This document shows, one piece after another, positions 16,626-28,278 of a DNA stretch of 64,000 nt (position 1 is its first letter; each line of letters starts with the position of its first letter). A model generated the notes under the pieces. That model was not told the DNA's origin and ran no database searches. It worked only from the letters and a program-made list of their open reading frames with translations. Position numbers and translations under genes: made by a program. Origin of the DNA: a bacterium (lineage in GTDB: Bacteria; Cyanobacteriota; Vampirovibrionia; Gastranaerophilales; Gastranaerophilaceae); NCBI GenBank assembly GCA_017396695.1, contig JAFQLC010000025.1:17265-81264 (forward strand). The letters run 5' to 3'.

Positions 16626-17708
16626 ATGAACGACATGCTAGAAAAAATTGAGCAAATTGAAAAAAATTATATAGAATTGGGTATTAAACTTTCTGACCCT
16701 GCAACTGCGCAAGATTATGAAACTTTCAGAGATTTATCAAAACAAAGAAAATCTATGGAAGAAACAGTGAAAACTTATCATGAATATAAAGAAGCAAAAG
16801 ACGCTATTGCAGAGGCTCGTGAGCTTATGCATTCTGAAAAAGACCCTTCAATGAAAGAATTTTTGCAAAATGAAATTGAAACAAACGAAGCAAAAATTCC
16901 TGAGTTAGAAGAAAGAATGAAAGTTTTGCTTTTGCCACGTGACCCAATGGATGATAAAGATATCATGCTTGAAATTAGAGGTTCTGCAGGTGGAGATGAA
17001 GCGAACATTTTCGCAGGCGACTTGATGCGTATGTACCTCAGATTTGCACAAAACCAAGGCTGGCAAACTCAAATTTTATCAATTAGCGATTGCGAAGCAG
17101 GCGGTGTTTCAGAAGTCGTTATTTCAATTAAAGGTGAAAACATTTATTCAAAATTAAAATACGAATCAGGTGTTCACAGAGTTCAAAGAGTTCCGCAAAC
17201 AGAATCTCAAGGAAGGGTTCACACATCAACTGCAACAGTTGCCGTTATGCCTGAAGTTGATGATGTTGAAGTTGAATTGAAACAAGAAGATCTTGAAATT
17301 TCAACTGCTCGCTCTGGCGGTGCTGGCGGTCAAAACGTAAACAAAGTTGAAACTGCGGTTCGTGTTTTCCATAAGCCAACAGGAATTATGATTTTCTGCA
17401 CAGAGGAACGTTCGCAACTTCAAAACAAAGAAAGAGCACTTCAAATTCTGAAAGCAAACCTTTATGATATGGAAGTGCAAAAACAAATGCAAGAAGTGAC
17501 TGACCTTCGCCGTTCTCAAGTTGGAACTGGAGACCGTTCTGAGCGTATTAGAACATATAATTTCCCTCAAGGAAGACTTACTGACCACAGAATTAACCAC
17601 AACTTGAATGTTTGGACAGTAATTGATGGCGAACTTGATGAGCTTATCAATCTTCTTGTTGAATATGACCAAAAATTGAAACTCGAAAAACTTGCGCAAT
17701 TAAAATAG
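16626..17708 (+). CDS. prfA: Peptide chain release factor 1
   Basis: 360 residues, standard RF1 length. RF1 recognises UAA and UAG in the ribosomal A site and triggers release of the finished protein. Visible: the codon-recognition PxT tripeptide (PQT at 190-192, within [18 protein letters not shown]), the catalytic GGQ at 234-236 ([11 protein letters not shown]), and the ending [10 protein letters not shown] pattern. The PxT rather than SPF motif makes it RF1 not RF2. Ribosome site AAAGGA precedes the ATG. Confidence 0.96.
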   Translation: MNDMLEKIEQIEKNYIELGIKLSDPATAQDYETFRDLSKQRKSMEETVKTYHEYKEAKDAIAEARELMHSEKDPSMKEFLQNEIETNEAKIPELEERMKVLLLPRDPMDDKDIMLEIRGSAGGDEANIFAGDLMRMYLRFAQNQGWQTQILSISDCEAGGVSEVVISIKGENIYSKLKYESGVHRVQRVPQTESQGRVHTSTATVAVMPEVDDVEVELKQEDLEISTARSGGAGGQNVNKVETAVRVFHKPTGIMIFCTEERSQLQNKERALQILKANLYDMEVQKQMQEVTDLRRSQVGTGDRSERIRTYNFPQGRLTDHRINHNLNVWTVIDGELDELINLLVEYDQKLKLEKLAQLK

Positions 17709-17721
17709 ACATTTTGTTTTA

Positions 17722-17727
17722 TATAAT
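17722..17727 (+). promoter_or_regulatory. -10 box of the repeat-protein gene
   Basis: TATAAT, 35 bases before the ATG at 17763. AAGGA lies at 17752-17756. Confidence 0.45.
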
Positions 17728-17762
17728 TATATAGAACGATAATGAACATTTAAGGATTGCGT

Positions 17763-19619
17763 ATGGAAATTTCTTTTAAGGCTAGTTTGTTGAATAAGTT
17801 AAAATCTAGCAATAGTACCACATCTAAAGAAAACTTGGGGCAAAAACAAACCCCCGCAAAAGATGAATTCCTTGGTTCGTATAAAGTTTCGAATAAAGCA
17901 AAAGGCAACATTATTTTAGCTGGCGCAGGTTCGCTTTTGCTTGCAACAGCTGCTCTTTTTGGTAAACGTCTTCCAAAAATTGCAAAAGCCATAATGATAC
18001 CAGTAGGCGCTCTTGCAAGCTTCGGTGGAATTGCACTCACCCTTAAAGGAGATAAAGACACGAATGCAAATGTCCTTGAAGAAACCCTGCCTGATGGCAC
18101 AAAGAAAACTTGTAATGTAGCTCTAAATCCCGATGGTTCAGTTATTGAAAAAGGAAGATTGATTAAACCTGACGGCATTGTTGAAGAATACACAGAGCAT
18201 AAAAATAAAGATGAAGTCCCTCTTTTTGTTGAAAAAAATATAATGCACCCAGATGGTAAAAACTACCATTTAAAAATAGACGTCATCCCAAAAGGTGATA
18301 AAATACACAAAACAATAAAAGAAATCACAGAAACCGATGGCACAAAAATCACAGAAGAAAAAGAATACATTTCCGGCTCTATTTTGGCAAAAGACTATGA
18401 TTACATATTGGATTCTGATAGTGTATCTGATGCGTATGCTTGCACAAGAAAAGAAATTAAGCCCAATGGTGAAGAAATAATTGTTGAAAAATCAACAGTG
18501 CGAAATGAAAACGGTAAAGATGAAATAACTTACAAAAAAATAACCAAATATCCAAACGGTGCACAAGATGTGGAACAAGTTTCTACAATTGATGGAAAAG
18601 ATGGTGAAAGCACTGAAGAGACGACAATTTCTTATGCTGACGGTAAAAAGGTTAAAACAAAATACACAAGCGCAGGCTGGGGTGCCAATAAGCAAGAAAG
18701 TGAAATTATTTACCCTAATGGTGATATAGAAAAAACTTTGACTGAATATGAAGAAGCCACAGGTAAAAAAGAAACAAAAGAAACAAAATATACAGATGGC
18801 AAAATAAGAAAAGAAGTTATAGAAACAAAATATAAGCCAAGCCATTTGGAAAAACAAGAAATAAAAATCATATATCCAGATAAAAAAGAAGAAACAATAA
18901 TTAAAGAATCTGAATATGATGAAAATGATAATTTAATTAAAGTGACCAGTGAAAAAACTTTACCTGATGGCACTCAAACAAAAGAAGCTATTGAAAACAA
19001 GCATGAATACGATAGTGAAGGAAATATAATTAAAACAATTACAACAAAAACAAAACCAGATGGCACAAAAGAAATAATAGAAACAAATTCTAATTATATA
19101 TATGAAAAAACAAATAGCGGTGTAAAATATCCAATTAGCAAAGAGACTAGAGAAACCCGCGCAGACGGAACTGTTGATACGGAAAAAATTACATATGAAT
19201 ATCCTCAAGATGTAAAAGAAGCTTCGTTTGAATATTCCCGCCCAAAACCAACAAAAGCCACAGGTGAAAAATATTGTGCAGATGGAAAACTCCATAAGTT
19301 TGAAGAGTCTTATCTTGAACAAGATGGCGATTATTCTTGGACGCCGCAAGTCGAAACCGGTATTACAACTTTTGCTGACGGTGGCAAAAATGAATACAGG
19401 GTTGAATTTAACAAAGGCAATTACGACAAAATAGAGAGCGGAATTTCTCATTTTGCAAATGGTGACGTAAAAGAATACAAAGAATTTTATAAGCAAGATA
19501 ATTACTACGTTGACCCAGAAAAAGTTAAGGAAGAATACAGCATAACCCACGCAGATGGCACTGTTGAAAGTTCCAAAAAAGAACTTGGTGCTGATGGCGT
19601 GTGGATTGATGTTAAATAA
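17763..19619 (+). CDS. Membrane-anchored protein with DGT/YD-like hairpin repeats
   Basis: 618 residues; start placed at the ATG 6 bases after AAGGA rather than at a TTG two codons earlier. The leader MEISFKASLL has the SFxA variant of the local N-terminal motif. Two hydrophobic segments (about residues 48-64 and 75-92) suggest a membrane hairpin. From residue 100 onward the protein is built of many short beta-hairpin repeats of the form (T/L)xPDGTxK...E, spaced about 20-30 residues, similar to YD/Rhs-like or MORN-like repeats. Thr, Lys and Glu rich, Cys poor. Likely a surface or scaffold protein; the function is unknown. It resembles the C-terminal part of the EF-hand protein at 43.4-44.2 kb. 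Confidence 0.75.
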   Translation: MEISFKASLLNKLKSSNSTTSKENLGQKQTPAKDEFLGSYKVSNKAKGNIILAGAGSLLLATAALFGKRLPKIAKAIMIPVGALASFGGIALTLKGDKDTNANVLEETLPDGTKKTCNVALNPDGSVIEKGRLIKPDGIVEEYTEHKNKDEVPLFVEKNIMHPDGKNYHLKIDVIPKGDKIHKTIKEITETDGTKITEEKEYISGSILAKDYDYILDSDSVSDAYACTRKEIKPNGEEIIVEKSTVRNENGKDEITYKKITKYPNGAQDVEQVSTIDGKDGESTEETTISYADGKKVKTKYTSAGWGANKQESEIIYPNGDIEKTLTEYEEATGKKETKETKYTDGKIRKEVIETKYKPSHLEKQEIKIIYPDKKEETIIKESEYDENDNLIKVTSEKTLPDGTQTKEAIENKHEYDSEGNIIKTITTKTKPDGTKEIIETNSNYIYEKTNSGVKYPISKETRETRADGTVDTEKITYEYPQDVKEASFEYSRPKPTKATGEKYCADGKLHKFEESYLEQDGDYSWTPQVETGITTFADGGKNEYRVEFNKGNYDKIESGISHFANGDVKEYKEFYKQDNYYVDPEKVKEEYSITHADGTVESSKKELGADGVWIDVK

Positions 19620-19622
19620 AAA

Positions 19623-20465
19623 TTATCTCGTTAAAAGATATTCATTTAAAGAATTTTTCCAGTCTGGAAGTTCGTTGTTGTTGTCTAAAACACTATAGCT
19701 TGGGCGCTTTGCAGGGCGAGGAAAATCACTTTTATCGATTGAAATTACTTTTGTGTTTCTGTTTTTTAGAATTTCTTTTGTGAAACCGCTCCAGCTTGTG
19801 TGTCCAGAAGAGCAAATGTGGTAAGTTCCAAATTCTCTTTCTTCTTTTATGATTGAAACAATTTTTTGCGCAAGGTCACGAGTCCAAGTTGGGCAACCAA
19901 TTTGGTCGTCAACAACGGATATTTCATCTCTTAAGCTAGAGAAAGTTAGCATTGTGTTAACATAATCTCTTTCGCCTTTGCCGTAAAGCCAGCTTGTTCT
20001 TATGATATAGTGTTTTTTTGTTGTTTTTCTAATTTCTTCTTCGCCCAAGAATTTAGATTTCCCATAAACCGAAATTGGGTTTGTTGCATCATGTGTTTTA
20101 TATGGTTCGCTTTTTGTTCCGTCAAACACCATATCTGTTGAAACATACAAAATCGGTACATCTAATTTTTTTGCAATTTTTGCTATGTTTCTTGTGCCCA
20201 TTTGATTAACAAGATAAGCTTGTTCTGGGTTGGTTTCCGCAAGGTCAATGTTTGTGTATGCTGCAAGGTGAATAATAAACTCAAGCGAAACTTTGCTCAT
20301 AATTTCGTTCGTGAGTTTAGTGTTGGTAACATCAAAAATCTTAGAATTAGTTGCCCAATATTGCCACCCCTCGGCTTCAAGCATAGGACATAATTCTCTG
20401 CCCAACATACCAGTTGCGCCTGTAACCAAAATTCTCATATTCTTTTTTTCGAAGGGGTTAGCCAT
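19623..20465 (-). CDS. rfbD: dTDP-4-dehydrorhamnose reductase
   Basis: 280 residues, RmlD family. Reduces dTDP-4-dehydro-rhamnose to dTDP-L-rhamnose with NAD(P)H for surface polysaccharide. Visible: the Rossmann glycine motif VTGATGMLG (14-22), STDMVFDGT, YGKSKFLGE with the Tyr-x3-Lys pair, RTSWLYGKG, and CPTWTRDLA. The ATG at 20465 adds nine residues before MRILVTG; the second ATG (20438) is an equally reasonable start as neither has a good ribosome site. Other rml genes are not adjacent. Confidence 0.9.
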   Translation of the reverse strand: MANPFEKKNMRILVTGATGMLGRELCPMLEAEGWQYWATNSKIFDVTNTKLTNEIMSKVSLEFIIHLAAYTNIDLAETNPEQAYLVNQMGTRNIAKIAKKLDVPILYVSTDMVFDGTKSEPYKTHDATNPISVYGKSKFLGEEEIRKTTKKHYIIRTSWLYGKGERDYVNTMLTFSSLRDEISVVDDQIGCPTWTRDLAQKIVSIIKEEREFGTYHICSSGHTSWSGFTKEILKNRNTKVISIDKSDFPRPAKRPSYSVLDNNNELPDWKNSLNEYLLTR

Positions 20466-20497
20466 AATTATTACTGAACGATAACAAAAATATATGG

Positions 20498-20503
20498 TAA
20501 AAT
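20498..20503 (+). promoter_or_regulatory. Extended -10 promoter of the SBP gene, probably leaderless
   Basis: TGG-TAAAAT, six bases before the ATG at 20510, no Shine-Dalgarno sequence. CTGAAC at 20474-20479 is a possible -35. Confidence 0.55.
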
Positions 20504-20509
20504 CAATTT

Positions 20510-22354
20510 ATGAAAAGAAAAATTTACATTTTGATATTAGTTTTGTTTGCGGGGGTTTTGCTTTCTTCTTGCCTTAAGCGAGATATGCCGAATGTAGAAC
20601 TTGAAGAGCCACAATTAAAACCGCTTAACATAATAAAATATGAACCAGTTATGGTTAAAATAAAAACGATAGGTGGGGTGGATTATATTCTATCATCTGC
20701 ACCTGTTGGCAAATTTGGGGGTGAGCTTGTGACTTCAACCATTGGCGAAGGGCCTAAAACTTTTAACCCATTCGGCGCAAATGATGCAACAAGTTCAACT
20801 TTTGCTAACCTTATGCTTGAAGGTTTATTTTCAACAAACCCATATACAGGCGAAATTGAACCTCGCCTTGCAAAAAGTTTTGAAGTTTTGCCTGATAAAA
20901 TGACCTATATTATAAAATTAAGACGAGGGCTTAGGTGGTCAGACGGTAGAGAAATTACGGCAGATGATGTGACCTACACTTATGACACAATAATTTTTGG
21001 TGGTTTTGGTAACACTAGCACCCGAGATATGTTGATGATTGAGGGAAAACTTCCGACTGTGTCTAAAATAGATAAATACACAGTGAAATTTAAAACTCCA
21101 AAACCACATGCGCCGTTTCTTAGGAGTATCTCAGGCTCAATTGCGCCAAAACATATATTTAAACCTATAACTGATAAAGGTTATGAGGCTTTTAATTCTT
21201 TTTATTCGACAACAACAAAACCAGAAGATTTTGTTGTTTCTGGTCCATTTATGCTTGAAAGATACACTCCCGCTCAAAGAGTTGAATTAAAAAGAAATCC
21301 AAATTATTTTATAATAAATTCAGAAGATAAAAAGTTGCCTTATATAGATAAATACACAGTTCAAATCGTGGGTGATTTAAATAATGAAACTTTAAAATTT
21401 CAAGCAGGCGAAATTGATGTTTTAAATCTTCAGGGTTCTCTTGTTTCGAGATATCGAACACTTGAAGAAAATTCTGATTACACGCTTTTTAACCTTGGCC
21501 CAACAACATCAACCACATATATCTCCTTTAATTTAAACAACAGAAAAAGCCCGAAAGGAAAATATTATGTTGATGAAATAAAACAATCTTGGTTTCAAGA
21601 TGTGAACTTTAGGCGCGCAATTGATTATGCGATAGACAGAGAAAGCCTTGTTTTGAATGTTTTATCTGGTGTTGGCGAGCCATTGTTTTTGCCAGAATCT
21701 CCAACAAGTATTTTCTTAAATAAAAAATTAGCAAAAGGACACAAAAGAAATTTAGCTAAATCACGCGAGCTTCTTGAAGCGAGCGGTTTCACTTGGGATA
21801 AAAATGGAATTTTGCATGATAAAAAAGGAAATATTGTTGAATTTGAAATGCTAACGAATGCTGGAAATACCCAGCGAGAGGCAACTGGCGTCAGCATAAA
21901 AGAAGATTTAGCTGAGCTTGGAATTAAAGTCAATTTTAAGCCAATTGATTTTAATACACTTGTAAACAAAATTACAAATTCTCTTGAGTGGGAAGCTATT
22001 CTTATGGGGTTAACAGGCTCTTCGCTTGAACCGCATGGTGGAAACAATGTTTTTTGCAGTTTTGGTGCTTTGCATTTATTCAATCAGCGCACAGAATTTG
22101 ATAAGAAAAACCCAAAAATTTTGCCTTTTGAAAGGGAGCTTGATGAAATTTTTGCATCAGGTGCTCTTGAGCTAGATTTCAATAAAAGAAAATCAATTTA
22201 CGACAAGTACCAAGAAATTATTTACCAAGAAAAACCATTCATTTATCTTTATTCTCCAATAAATATTGTTGCGGTAAGAAGAAAAATAGGCAACATTAAA
22301 CCAACTGAACTTGGCGGCACACTCTATAATATCGAAGAGCTATACATAAAATAA
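20510..22354 (+). CDS. ABC transporter substrate-binding lipoprotein, family 5
   Basis: 614 residues. Residues 1-21 are a lipoprotein signal with Cys21 as the acylation site (VLFAGVLLSSC). The body is a peptide/nickel-type solute-binding fold (OppA/DppA/NikA): GPKTFNPF, LMLEGLFSTNPYTGEIEPRLAKSFEV, YIIKLRRGLRWSDGREITADDV, FVVSGPFMLERY, and VNFRRAIDYAIDRESLV. It should deliver oligopeptides or similar ligands to an ABC permease, but no permease or ATPase gene is adjacent, so the partner is encoded elsewhere. Single-gene unit, bounded downstream by a terminator. Confidence 0.92.
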   Translation: MKRKIYILILVLFAGVLLSSCLKRDMPNVELEEPQLKPLNIIKYEPVMVKIKTIGGVDYILSSAPVGKFGGELVTSTIGEGPKTFNPFGANDATSSTFANLMLEGLFSTNPYTGEIEPRLAKSFEVLPDKMTYIIKLRRGLRWSDGREITADDVTYTYDTIIFGGFGNTSTRDMLMIEGKLPTVSKIDKYTVKFKTPKPHAPFLRSISGSIAPKHIFKPITDKGYEAFNSFYSTTTKPEDFVVSGPFMLERYTPAQRVELKRNPNYFIINSEDKKLPYIDKYTVQIVGDLNNETLKFQAGEIDVLNLQGSLVSRYRTLEENSDYTLFNLGPTTSTTYISFNLNNRKSPKGKYYVDEIKQSWFQDVNFRRAIDYAIDRESLVLNVLSGVGEPLFLPESPTSIFLNKKLAKGHKRNLAKSRELLEASGFTWDKNGILHDKKGNIVEFEMLTNAGNTQREATGVSIKEDLAELGIKVNFKPIDFNTLVNKITNSLEWEAILMGLTGSSLEPHGGNNVFCSFGALHLFNQRTEFDKKNPKILPFERELDEIFASGALELDFNKRKSIYDKYQEIIYQEKPFIYLYSPINIVAVRRKIGNIKPTELGGTLYNIEELYIK

Positions 22355-22376
22355 ATATTAAAAAAAATAAGTATTA

Positions 22377-22405
22377 AAAAACGCACCTCTATGAAGTGCG
22401 TTTTT
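22377..22405. terminator. Bidirectional terminator between the SBP gene and gyrB
   Basis: Stem AAAAACGCAC/GTGCGTTTTT with a nine-base loop, between convergent genes; A-rich and T-rich arms serve both strands. Confidence 0.85.
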
Positions 22406-22422
22406 GTTATTGTTTTGTGTTT

Positions 22423-24915
<2,493 letters not shown>

Positions 24916-25005
24916 TTACAAACACATTTTCTTGCAAATTTGTAAACAATTTAAAACCGCCCGAAAGCAAGGATTTCCAAGGGGAAAAATTATATTTTTT
25001 AAAAC

Positions 25006-25565
25006 TTATTTAAAAACATATTTTTTGGCACAATCGAACATGCTATCAAGCAAGCCTTCATTGATTTTTGAATCAAAACCGCCTTTGTTTAAATAATTCA
25101 CCATAACATTTATCCAGATTTTAAAAATGTCATCTTTTTCAATGTTTGCGTGTGCGCACATTTTTTCAAGTTCAAGATAATTGATTGTAAATCTGCGTGA
25201 CCCCTTAGAATATCAACAATTTTAAGCCTTTGCTTTTTCTCAAATTTTCTCAAATATTCTAAAGTTGTTGAGTTTGTTTCTTTAATTTTGCTTTTGATAA
25301 AATCAAGGTTTTCATCAAATTTTTTTGAGTCGTCTTCAATAATATATTCTTCAAATTCTTCAGGTAAAATATCCATAACTGTTGCAATGCGCTCAAGCGT
25401 TGTGGCACGGCCTGAAAATGGTATAGTTTCGTCGATGAGGTTGTAAATATAAGACAAAGTTACGCCTATCATTTGCGCAAAATCTTTTTTGTGTAAATTA
25501 TTTTCATTTAAAAAATTTCCTAGTTTTATAGAGCTTTTTTCTTGAGCCATAGATTTTCTAGACAT
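25006..25565 (-). pseudogene. XRE-family transcriptional regulator, frameshifted
   Basis: The annotated-looking frame (25110-25565, 151 residues) begins with an XRE/cro helix-turn-helix (LGNFLNENNLHKKDFAQMIGVTLSYIYNLI), then a charged linker. After KKQRLKIVDILRG the frame becomes unnatural. In the -1 frame, a sensible 58-residue tail follows (NYLELEKMCAHANIEKDD..., ending at the TAA 25006-25008). One additional G in the four-base run at 25201-25204 would join both parts. The protein is therefore either broken, mis-sequenced, or has a truncated but functional form, since the DNA-binding domain is intact. A good ribosome site (AGGGAGAGGAA) precedes the ATG at 25565. Confidence 0.65.
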
Positions 25566-25684
25566 TTCCTCTCCCTATTTAATTTTTACTGCTATAATGA
25601 TAATTAAATGAAATTTCTTTTTAATGAGTTAACAAGCTAATTAAGATAGATGAGATAAATTTCAGTTAAAATTAAAAGGTAAAA

Positions 25685-26230
25685 ATGAAAGCAATAATTG
25701 GTCTTGGAAATCCAGAAGTAAAATATGCGCACACTCGTCACAACACTGGTTTTATGGTGTTAGATGAACTTTTGCGCAGAAAAAACTTAACACTTACTGA
25801 AAAATTTAAAGGTTTTTTTGCAAAATCGGGCGATGTTTTATTTTTGATGCCTTCAACTTATATGAATTTATCAGGCGAAGCGGTGATTGCGCTTACTAAT
25901 TTTTACAAACTTTCAAATAAAGATATTTTAATTGTGTTTGATGATGTGAGTATGGACTTAGGAAGAATGCGTTTTCGCTCCGAAGGCTCTGATGGTGGAC
26001 ACAATGGCATAAAATCAATTATAAATAATTTGGGCACCAATGTTTTTGATAGATTAAAAGTTGGAATTGGCCCAAAAGACCCAAGAATTCCATTAAATGA
26101 CCATGTCTTGGGAAATTTTCGCGCAGATGAAGATGAGCTTTTGTCTCAAACCATAAAAAAAGCAGCGGATGCAGTTGAAATGTATATATCAAGCGGTATC
26201 AAAGAAGCGCAAAATAAGTTTAATTCTTAA
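25685..26230 (+). CDS. pth: Peptidyl-tRNA hydrolase
   Basis: 181 residues, normal Pth length. Releases tRNA from peptidyl-tRNA dropped by ribosomes. Visible: GLGNPEVKYAHTRHNTGF with the catalytic His19, PSTYMNLSGEAV, FDDVSMDLGRMRFRSEGSDGGHNGIKSI containing the conserved Asp and Asn, and the RLKVGIGPKDP motif. AAAAGG ribosome site 5 bases before the ATG. Convergent with tsaD, separated by 11 bases. Confidence 0.95.
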   Translation: MKAIIGLGNPEVKYAHTRHNTGFMVLDELLRRKNLTLTEKFKGFFAKSGDVLFLMPSTYMNLSGEAVIALTNFYKLSNKDILIVFDDVSMDLGRMRFRSEGSDGGHNGIKSIINNLGTNVFDRLKVGIGPKDPRIPLNDHVLGNFRADEDELLSQTIKKAADAVEMYISSGIKEAQNKFNS

Positions 26231-26241
26231 TTATTTTGCAA

Positions 26242-27216
26242 TTAATCTCTTGAGAAAACTTCAAGCTCAAGCGGGTTATCTGATTTAATTGGGTTGAAAT
26301 AAGCGCAAGATGCTATCATTGCAGCATTATCTGTGCAGAATTTCATTTTTGGCGCTTGAGTAATATAACCTTTATTGTTTAATTCGGCAACTTTTCTTCG
26401 AAGTTCGCTATTTGCTGCAACGCCGCCTGCAAGCACAATCTTTTTGCAATTATATTTATCTGCTTGCAGAAGCAGTTTTTGAATTAATGTTTCAGTTACG
26501 CATTCTTGAAAGCTAGCCGCAATATCGTGTTTTGGAAGTTCTTTGTCGCCAAACGATTGAACAAGTCTTAAAACTGCAGTTTTGAGCCCTGAAAAACTAA
26601 ATTCATCTTCGCCAACTTTAGCTTTAGGTAATTTGAATGCGTTCTTGTTGCCTTCTTGTGCCATTTTATCAAGCATAATGCCACCCGGATAAGGCAAACC
26701 CATAAGACGAGCAACTTTATCATAAACTTCGCCAACGGCGTCGTCTATTGTTTGTGCCACAATTTTTTGCTTGTCGTAGTCTTCAACGTAGATAATTTGT
26801 GTGTGTCCTCCTGAAACTAAAAGCCCCATAAAAGGTGGTTTAAGCTCTGTTTCAAGAAAATTTGCGCTAATGTGTGCTTGAAGGTGATTAACCCCAATGT
26901 ATGGTTTATTGTGCACAATGGATAAAGTTTTGGCTGAATTTAGCCCAACAAGTAAGCATCCAACAAGTCCAGGGCCAACGGTTGATGCAAAAGCGTCAAT
27001 TTCATCAGGTGAAACCCCTGCTTCTTTGTATGCTTCTTTTATGCAAACATTGATTGCGTCCAAATGTTCACGAGCTGCAATTTCAGGAATAACTCCGCCA
27101 AATTCAGCGTGCGTTTTAATTTGACTTGCAACAACATTTGATAAAACCTCTCTGCCATCTCTAACAATGGCACAGGCTGTTTCATCGCAACTTGTTTCAA
27201 TTCCTAAAATTAGCAT
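26242..27216 (-). CDS. tsaD: tRNA N6-adenosine threonylcarbamoyltransferase TsaD
   Basis: 324 residues. Transfers threonylcarbamoyl to A37 of ANN-decoding tRNAs with TsaB and TsaE. ASKHA fold: LILGIETSCDETACAIV at the N-terminus, GGVIPEIAAREH (40-51), metal-binding NHLQAH with His111 and His115, GGHTQIIYV, DDAVGEVYDKVARLMGLPYPGG, FSFSGLKTA and GGVAANSELR. GGTGG-type ribosome site. tsaB and tsaE are not nearby. Confidence 0.96.
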   Translation of the reverse strand: MLILGIETSCDETACAIVRDGREVLSNVVASQIKTHAEFGGVIPEIAAREHLDAINVCIKEAYKEAGVSPDEIDAFASTVGPGLVGCLLVGLNSAKTLSIVHNKPYIGVNHLQAHISANFLETELKPPFMGLLVSGGHTQIIYVEDYDKQKIVAQTIDDAVGEVYDKVARLMGLPYPGGIMLDKMAQEGNKNAFKLPKAKVGEDEFSFSGLKTAVLRLVQSFGDKELPKHDIAASFQECVTETLIQKLLLQADKYNCKKIVLAGGVAANSELRRKVAELNNKGYITQAPKMKFCTDNAAMIASCAYFNPIKSDNPLELEVFSRD

Positions 27217-27272
27217 TTTTCCACCATATTTTTTGTCAAAATTTTTGTTTGTATTTTATTTTTCTTTGATTA

Positions 27273-27278
27273 TATAAT
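27273..27278 (+). promoter_or_regulatory. -10 box of the TPR gene, probably leaderless
   Basis: TATAAT ends six bases before the ATG at 27285. No Shine-Dalgarno sequence fits in the gap. Confidence 0.6.
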
Positions 27279-27284
27279 GATAGC

Positions 27285-28211
27285 ATGAAAAAAATATTCT
27301 TAACATTGATGGCTTTATTTTTCCCGCTTTGCGTTCATTCAGCAGAACTTCCTCGTGCTGCTGTTGAATACTATAACGCAGGTATCGACTATTACCAAAC
27401 AGGAAACATTGAAAAATCAATTCATTCGTTTAAATCAGCAATTCATCTTGCACCTGATTTTTATGAAGCATACTATAATCTTGGTCAAATCCAATTTGCA
27501 ACAAATAAATTAGATGAAGCGATTGCAACTTATTTAAAAATTAACACTTTAAGGCCAAACGATGAGGAAAATATTTATTACCTTGCGCAGGCTTATTATA
27601 AAAGAGGTTTTCTTTCAAAATCTGTTCAATATTACAAACAAATAACTCCTCAAAGTTCTTATTATCTTAAAGCTCAAGATGATTTGGTTAAAGTTATAGC
27701 TCGCCAAGAAGAACTTAAAGCGCAGGCTTTGGCAAAAAAAACTGCTGAGCAAGAAAAAGCAAGCTATGCAAACCCTCAAGCTCAAGCGCCAAACGAAACA
27801 CCTGTTTCTGAGATAAAACCAGCAGAAACAACTGTTCAGAATACCTTACTTACTAAAGTGCAAACTTATGCTGACATCAAAGCACCATCAGGTGTTTCGG
27901 TTGATAGCAAAGGAAATATTTATGTTGCAAGTTTTGCTGAAAACACAATTTATAAAATTGATGAGACTGGTCTAAAAACTGTTTTCGCAAAAGAAAATAT
28001 TTCAGGACCTGTGGGGCTTGCAATTGATGAATTTGATAACATTTATATTGCAAACTATACTTCAGGCAACATTATAAAAATTAACCAAGCAGGGGTTAGT
28101 GCCGTTGTTTTAACAGTAAAAAATCCTTATATAATCTCGATTAATGGTAAATTTTTATATATCACAGAACAAGTTTCAAACACTGTTTTGAAATATAAAT
28201 TATACGAATAA
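27285..28211 (+). CDS. Secreted TPR protein with C-terminal NHL/SMP-30-like repeats
   Basis: 308 residues. Signal peptide at 1-19 (FLTLMALFFPLCVHSAE). Residues 24-130 form about three TPR units (YYNAGIDYYQTGNIEKSIHSFKSA, AYYNLGQIQFATNKLDEAI, NIYYLAQAYYKRGFLSKSVQYY), a Gln/Glu/Ala linker follows, and residues 198-308 form NHL-type beta-propeller repeats (PSGVSVDSKGNIYVASFAENTIYKI, GPVGLAIDEFDNIYIANYTSGNIIKI). The propeller has only two to three blades, so it would need to pair with another chain or is a partial domain. Periplasmic protein-binding role inferred. Bounded by a strong terminator. Confidence 0.8.
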   Translation: MKKIFLTLMALFFPLCVHSAELPRAAVEYYNAGIDYYQTGNIEKSIHSFKSAIHLAPDFYEAYYNLGQIQFATNKLDEAIATYLKINTLRPNDEENIYYLAQAYYKRGFLSKSVQYYKQITPQSSYYLKAQDDLVKVIARQEELKAQALAKKTAEQEKASYANPQAQAPNETPVSEIKPAETTVQNTLLTKVQTYADIKAPSGVSVDSKGNIYVASFAENTIYKIDETGLKTVFAKENISGPVGLAIDEFDNIYIANYTSGNIIKINQAGVSAVVLTVKNPYIISINGKFLYITEQVSNTVLKYKLYE

Positions 28212-28226
28212 TTTTTGAATGAATAT

Positions 28227-28260
28227 TTAAAAACCCTCTCGGATTTGGGAGGGTTTTTAA
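28227..28260. terminator. Bidirectional terminator between the TPR gene and gyrA
   Basis: 12-bp stem TTAAAAACCCTC/GAGGGTTTTTAA with a 10-base loop, between convergent genes. Confidence 0.88.
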
Positions 28261-28278
28261 ATATGTTATTTCCTTTGA

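Noticed and set aside
25201..25204. Programmed frameshift in the XRE gene
   Set aside because: The run AGGGG is not a known slippery heptamer and no stimulatory hairpin is evident, so error or decay is likelier.
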